A DNA stretch of 64,000 nucleotides from Microthrixaceae bacterium (lineage in GTDB: Bacteria; Actinomycetota; Acidimicrobiia; Acidimicrobiales; Microtrichaceae): NCBI GenBank assembly GCA_020637215.1, contig JACJWI010000002.1:62001-126000 (forward strand), given 5' to 3'. The position numbers and the translations under genes were made by a program. The notes under the pieces are model-generated. The model made no database searches. It was not told the origin of the DNA and was given only the letters and a program-made list of their open reading frames with translations. This document shows, piece after piece, positions 63,381 through 64,000 of this stretch. Numbering within the stretch: position 1 is the first letter of the stretch; every line of letters starts with the position of its first letter.

Positions 63381-64000
63381 TGTCCCGCTCCCGGAACCGG
63401 ACCGAGCTCCGGCCAGCGGTCGGTCACCGCCCGCAGCACGCGTTCCTCGACGAGGTCCGCGTCGCCGTCCCCGTCGATGCGGACCCACAGCTCGGGAGCG
63501 GCCGCGGCCTGCTCCGCGAAGCTCGCTGCCACCCGCCGGTGGAAGTCCGCACCGGCCGCCTCGATGCGGTCCCGCGCTCCCCCGGTTCGTTCGGCGGCGA
63601 CGGGTTCCGGCACCTCGAGCAGCACCACCAGGTCGGGGGTCAGACCGTCGGTGGCCCAACGGTTCAGGCGCGACAGATCGCCCGCGTCCAGTCCACGACC
63701 GGCGCCCTGGTAGGCGATCGTGGAGGGGATGTAGCGGTCCGACACCACGTGCCGCCCGGCGGCCAGCGCAGGACGCACCACCGTGGCCACGTGCTGGGCC
63801 CGGTCCGCGGCCATCAGCAGCGCTTCGGACCGGTCGGTGAGCGCCACGTCGTACTCGGCCGCGGCCAACAGCACCTCGCGGAGTCGCACACCCACGTCGG
63901 TCCCTCCCGGTTCGCGTGTGAGCACCGCCCCGAGGCGGCTCGCCAGGCGGCCGGCCTGGGTGGACTTCCCACTCCCCTCGCCGCCCTCGAACACGATGAA
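63377..64000 (-). CDS. tmk: Thymidylate kinase, N-terminus cut by window end
   Basis: At least 208 residues; the start lies beyond base 64000 and the visible part begins 'FIVFEGGEGSGKSTQA' (P-loop). 'REPGGTDVGVRLREVLL', 'DRAQHVATVVRPAL', 'VSDRYIPSTIAYQGAGRG' (DR[YH] motif) and 'TPDLVVLLEVP' are diagnostic. It makes dTDP from dTMP and overlaps holB. Confidence 0.97.
   Translation of the reverse strand, partial: FIVFEGGEGSGKSTQAGRLASRLGAVLTREPGGTDVGVRLREVLLAAAEYDVALTDRSEALLMAADRAQHVATVVRPALAAGRHVVSDRYIPSTIAYQGAGRGLDAGDLSRLNRWATDGLTPDLVVLLEVPEPVAAERTGGARDRIEAAGADFHRRVAASFAEQAAAAPELWVRIDGDGDADLVEERVLRAVTDRWPELGPVPGAGQ

Overview
The window is about 70% G+C, densely packed, uses many GTG starts and short start/stop overlaps, and carries markers of Actinobacteria: a SigR/RsrA (mycothiol-type) sigma/anti-sigma pair, a DUF2342 metalloprotease, an Lsr2-like DNA-binding tail, DisA, and the order clpC ... 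radA-disA ... ispD-ispF-rlmB. Coenzyme and signalling genes around lysS, coaX, nadBC and panC also fit a deep-branching actinobacterium, most probably class Acidimicrobiia. That assignment is inferred from gene content and not tested by a search. There is one tRNA gene (Thr, CGT), no rRNA, no CRISPR array and no recognisable transposase or phage gene.

Region 1 (1-23.9 kb) is accessory metabolism and envelope: the tail of an enoyl-CoA hydratase-like gene, a serine beta-lactamase-family hydrolase, a broken PKD/glycine-rich lipoprotein gene, an exported intradiol-dioxygenase-like protein, a SWIM-SNF2 helicase, two exported beta-propeller-type proteins, a CocE-like lipoprotein hydrolase, an ERCC4-nuclease/Lsr2 fusion, an SDR divergent from a HAPMO-type Baeyer-Villiger monooxygenase, a quinone-oxidoreductase/TetR pair sharing a palindromic operator, an Hsp20 gene with a HAIR-like element, a WYL regulator divergent from a DinB/maleylpyruvate-isomerase-like gene around a perfect operator palindrome, and a FUSC-type membrane protein.

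Region 2 (23.9-57.7 kb) is the conserved core. rlmB, ispF and ispD overlap as one operon; a Crp/Fnr regulator stands divergently where CarD is usual. disA and radA lie downstream of lipoprotein genes and clpC, and clpC has a SigR-type promoter. Next come a polyprenyl diphosphate synthase, a Ser/Thr kinase and an FHA protein downstream of lysS and coaX; nadC-nadB-panC; a TauE/SafE permease; a DUF2520 dehydrogenase-like gene; the folate operon ftsH-folE-folP-(pseudophosphatase)-folB-folK; a membrane kinase/flippase fusion; and sigR-rsrA-small membrane protein-DUF2342-tilS-hpt. NAD, CoA, folate and isoprenoid precursor synthesis are therefore grouped with stress control (SigR, ClpC, FtsH, DisA, RadA).

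Region 3 (57.7-64 kb) has a sortase-type (LAxTG-like) surface protein, an SDR, an alpha/beta-hydrolase relative that has lost its N-terminus and whole catalytic triad, a small acidic protein, two frameshifted genes (DUF5678-like and retropepsin-like), tRNA-Thr with a palindromic terminator, and the overlapping tmk-holB pair, with tmk running off the window end.
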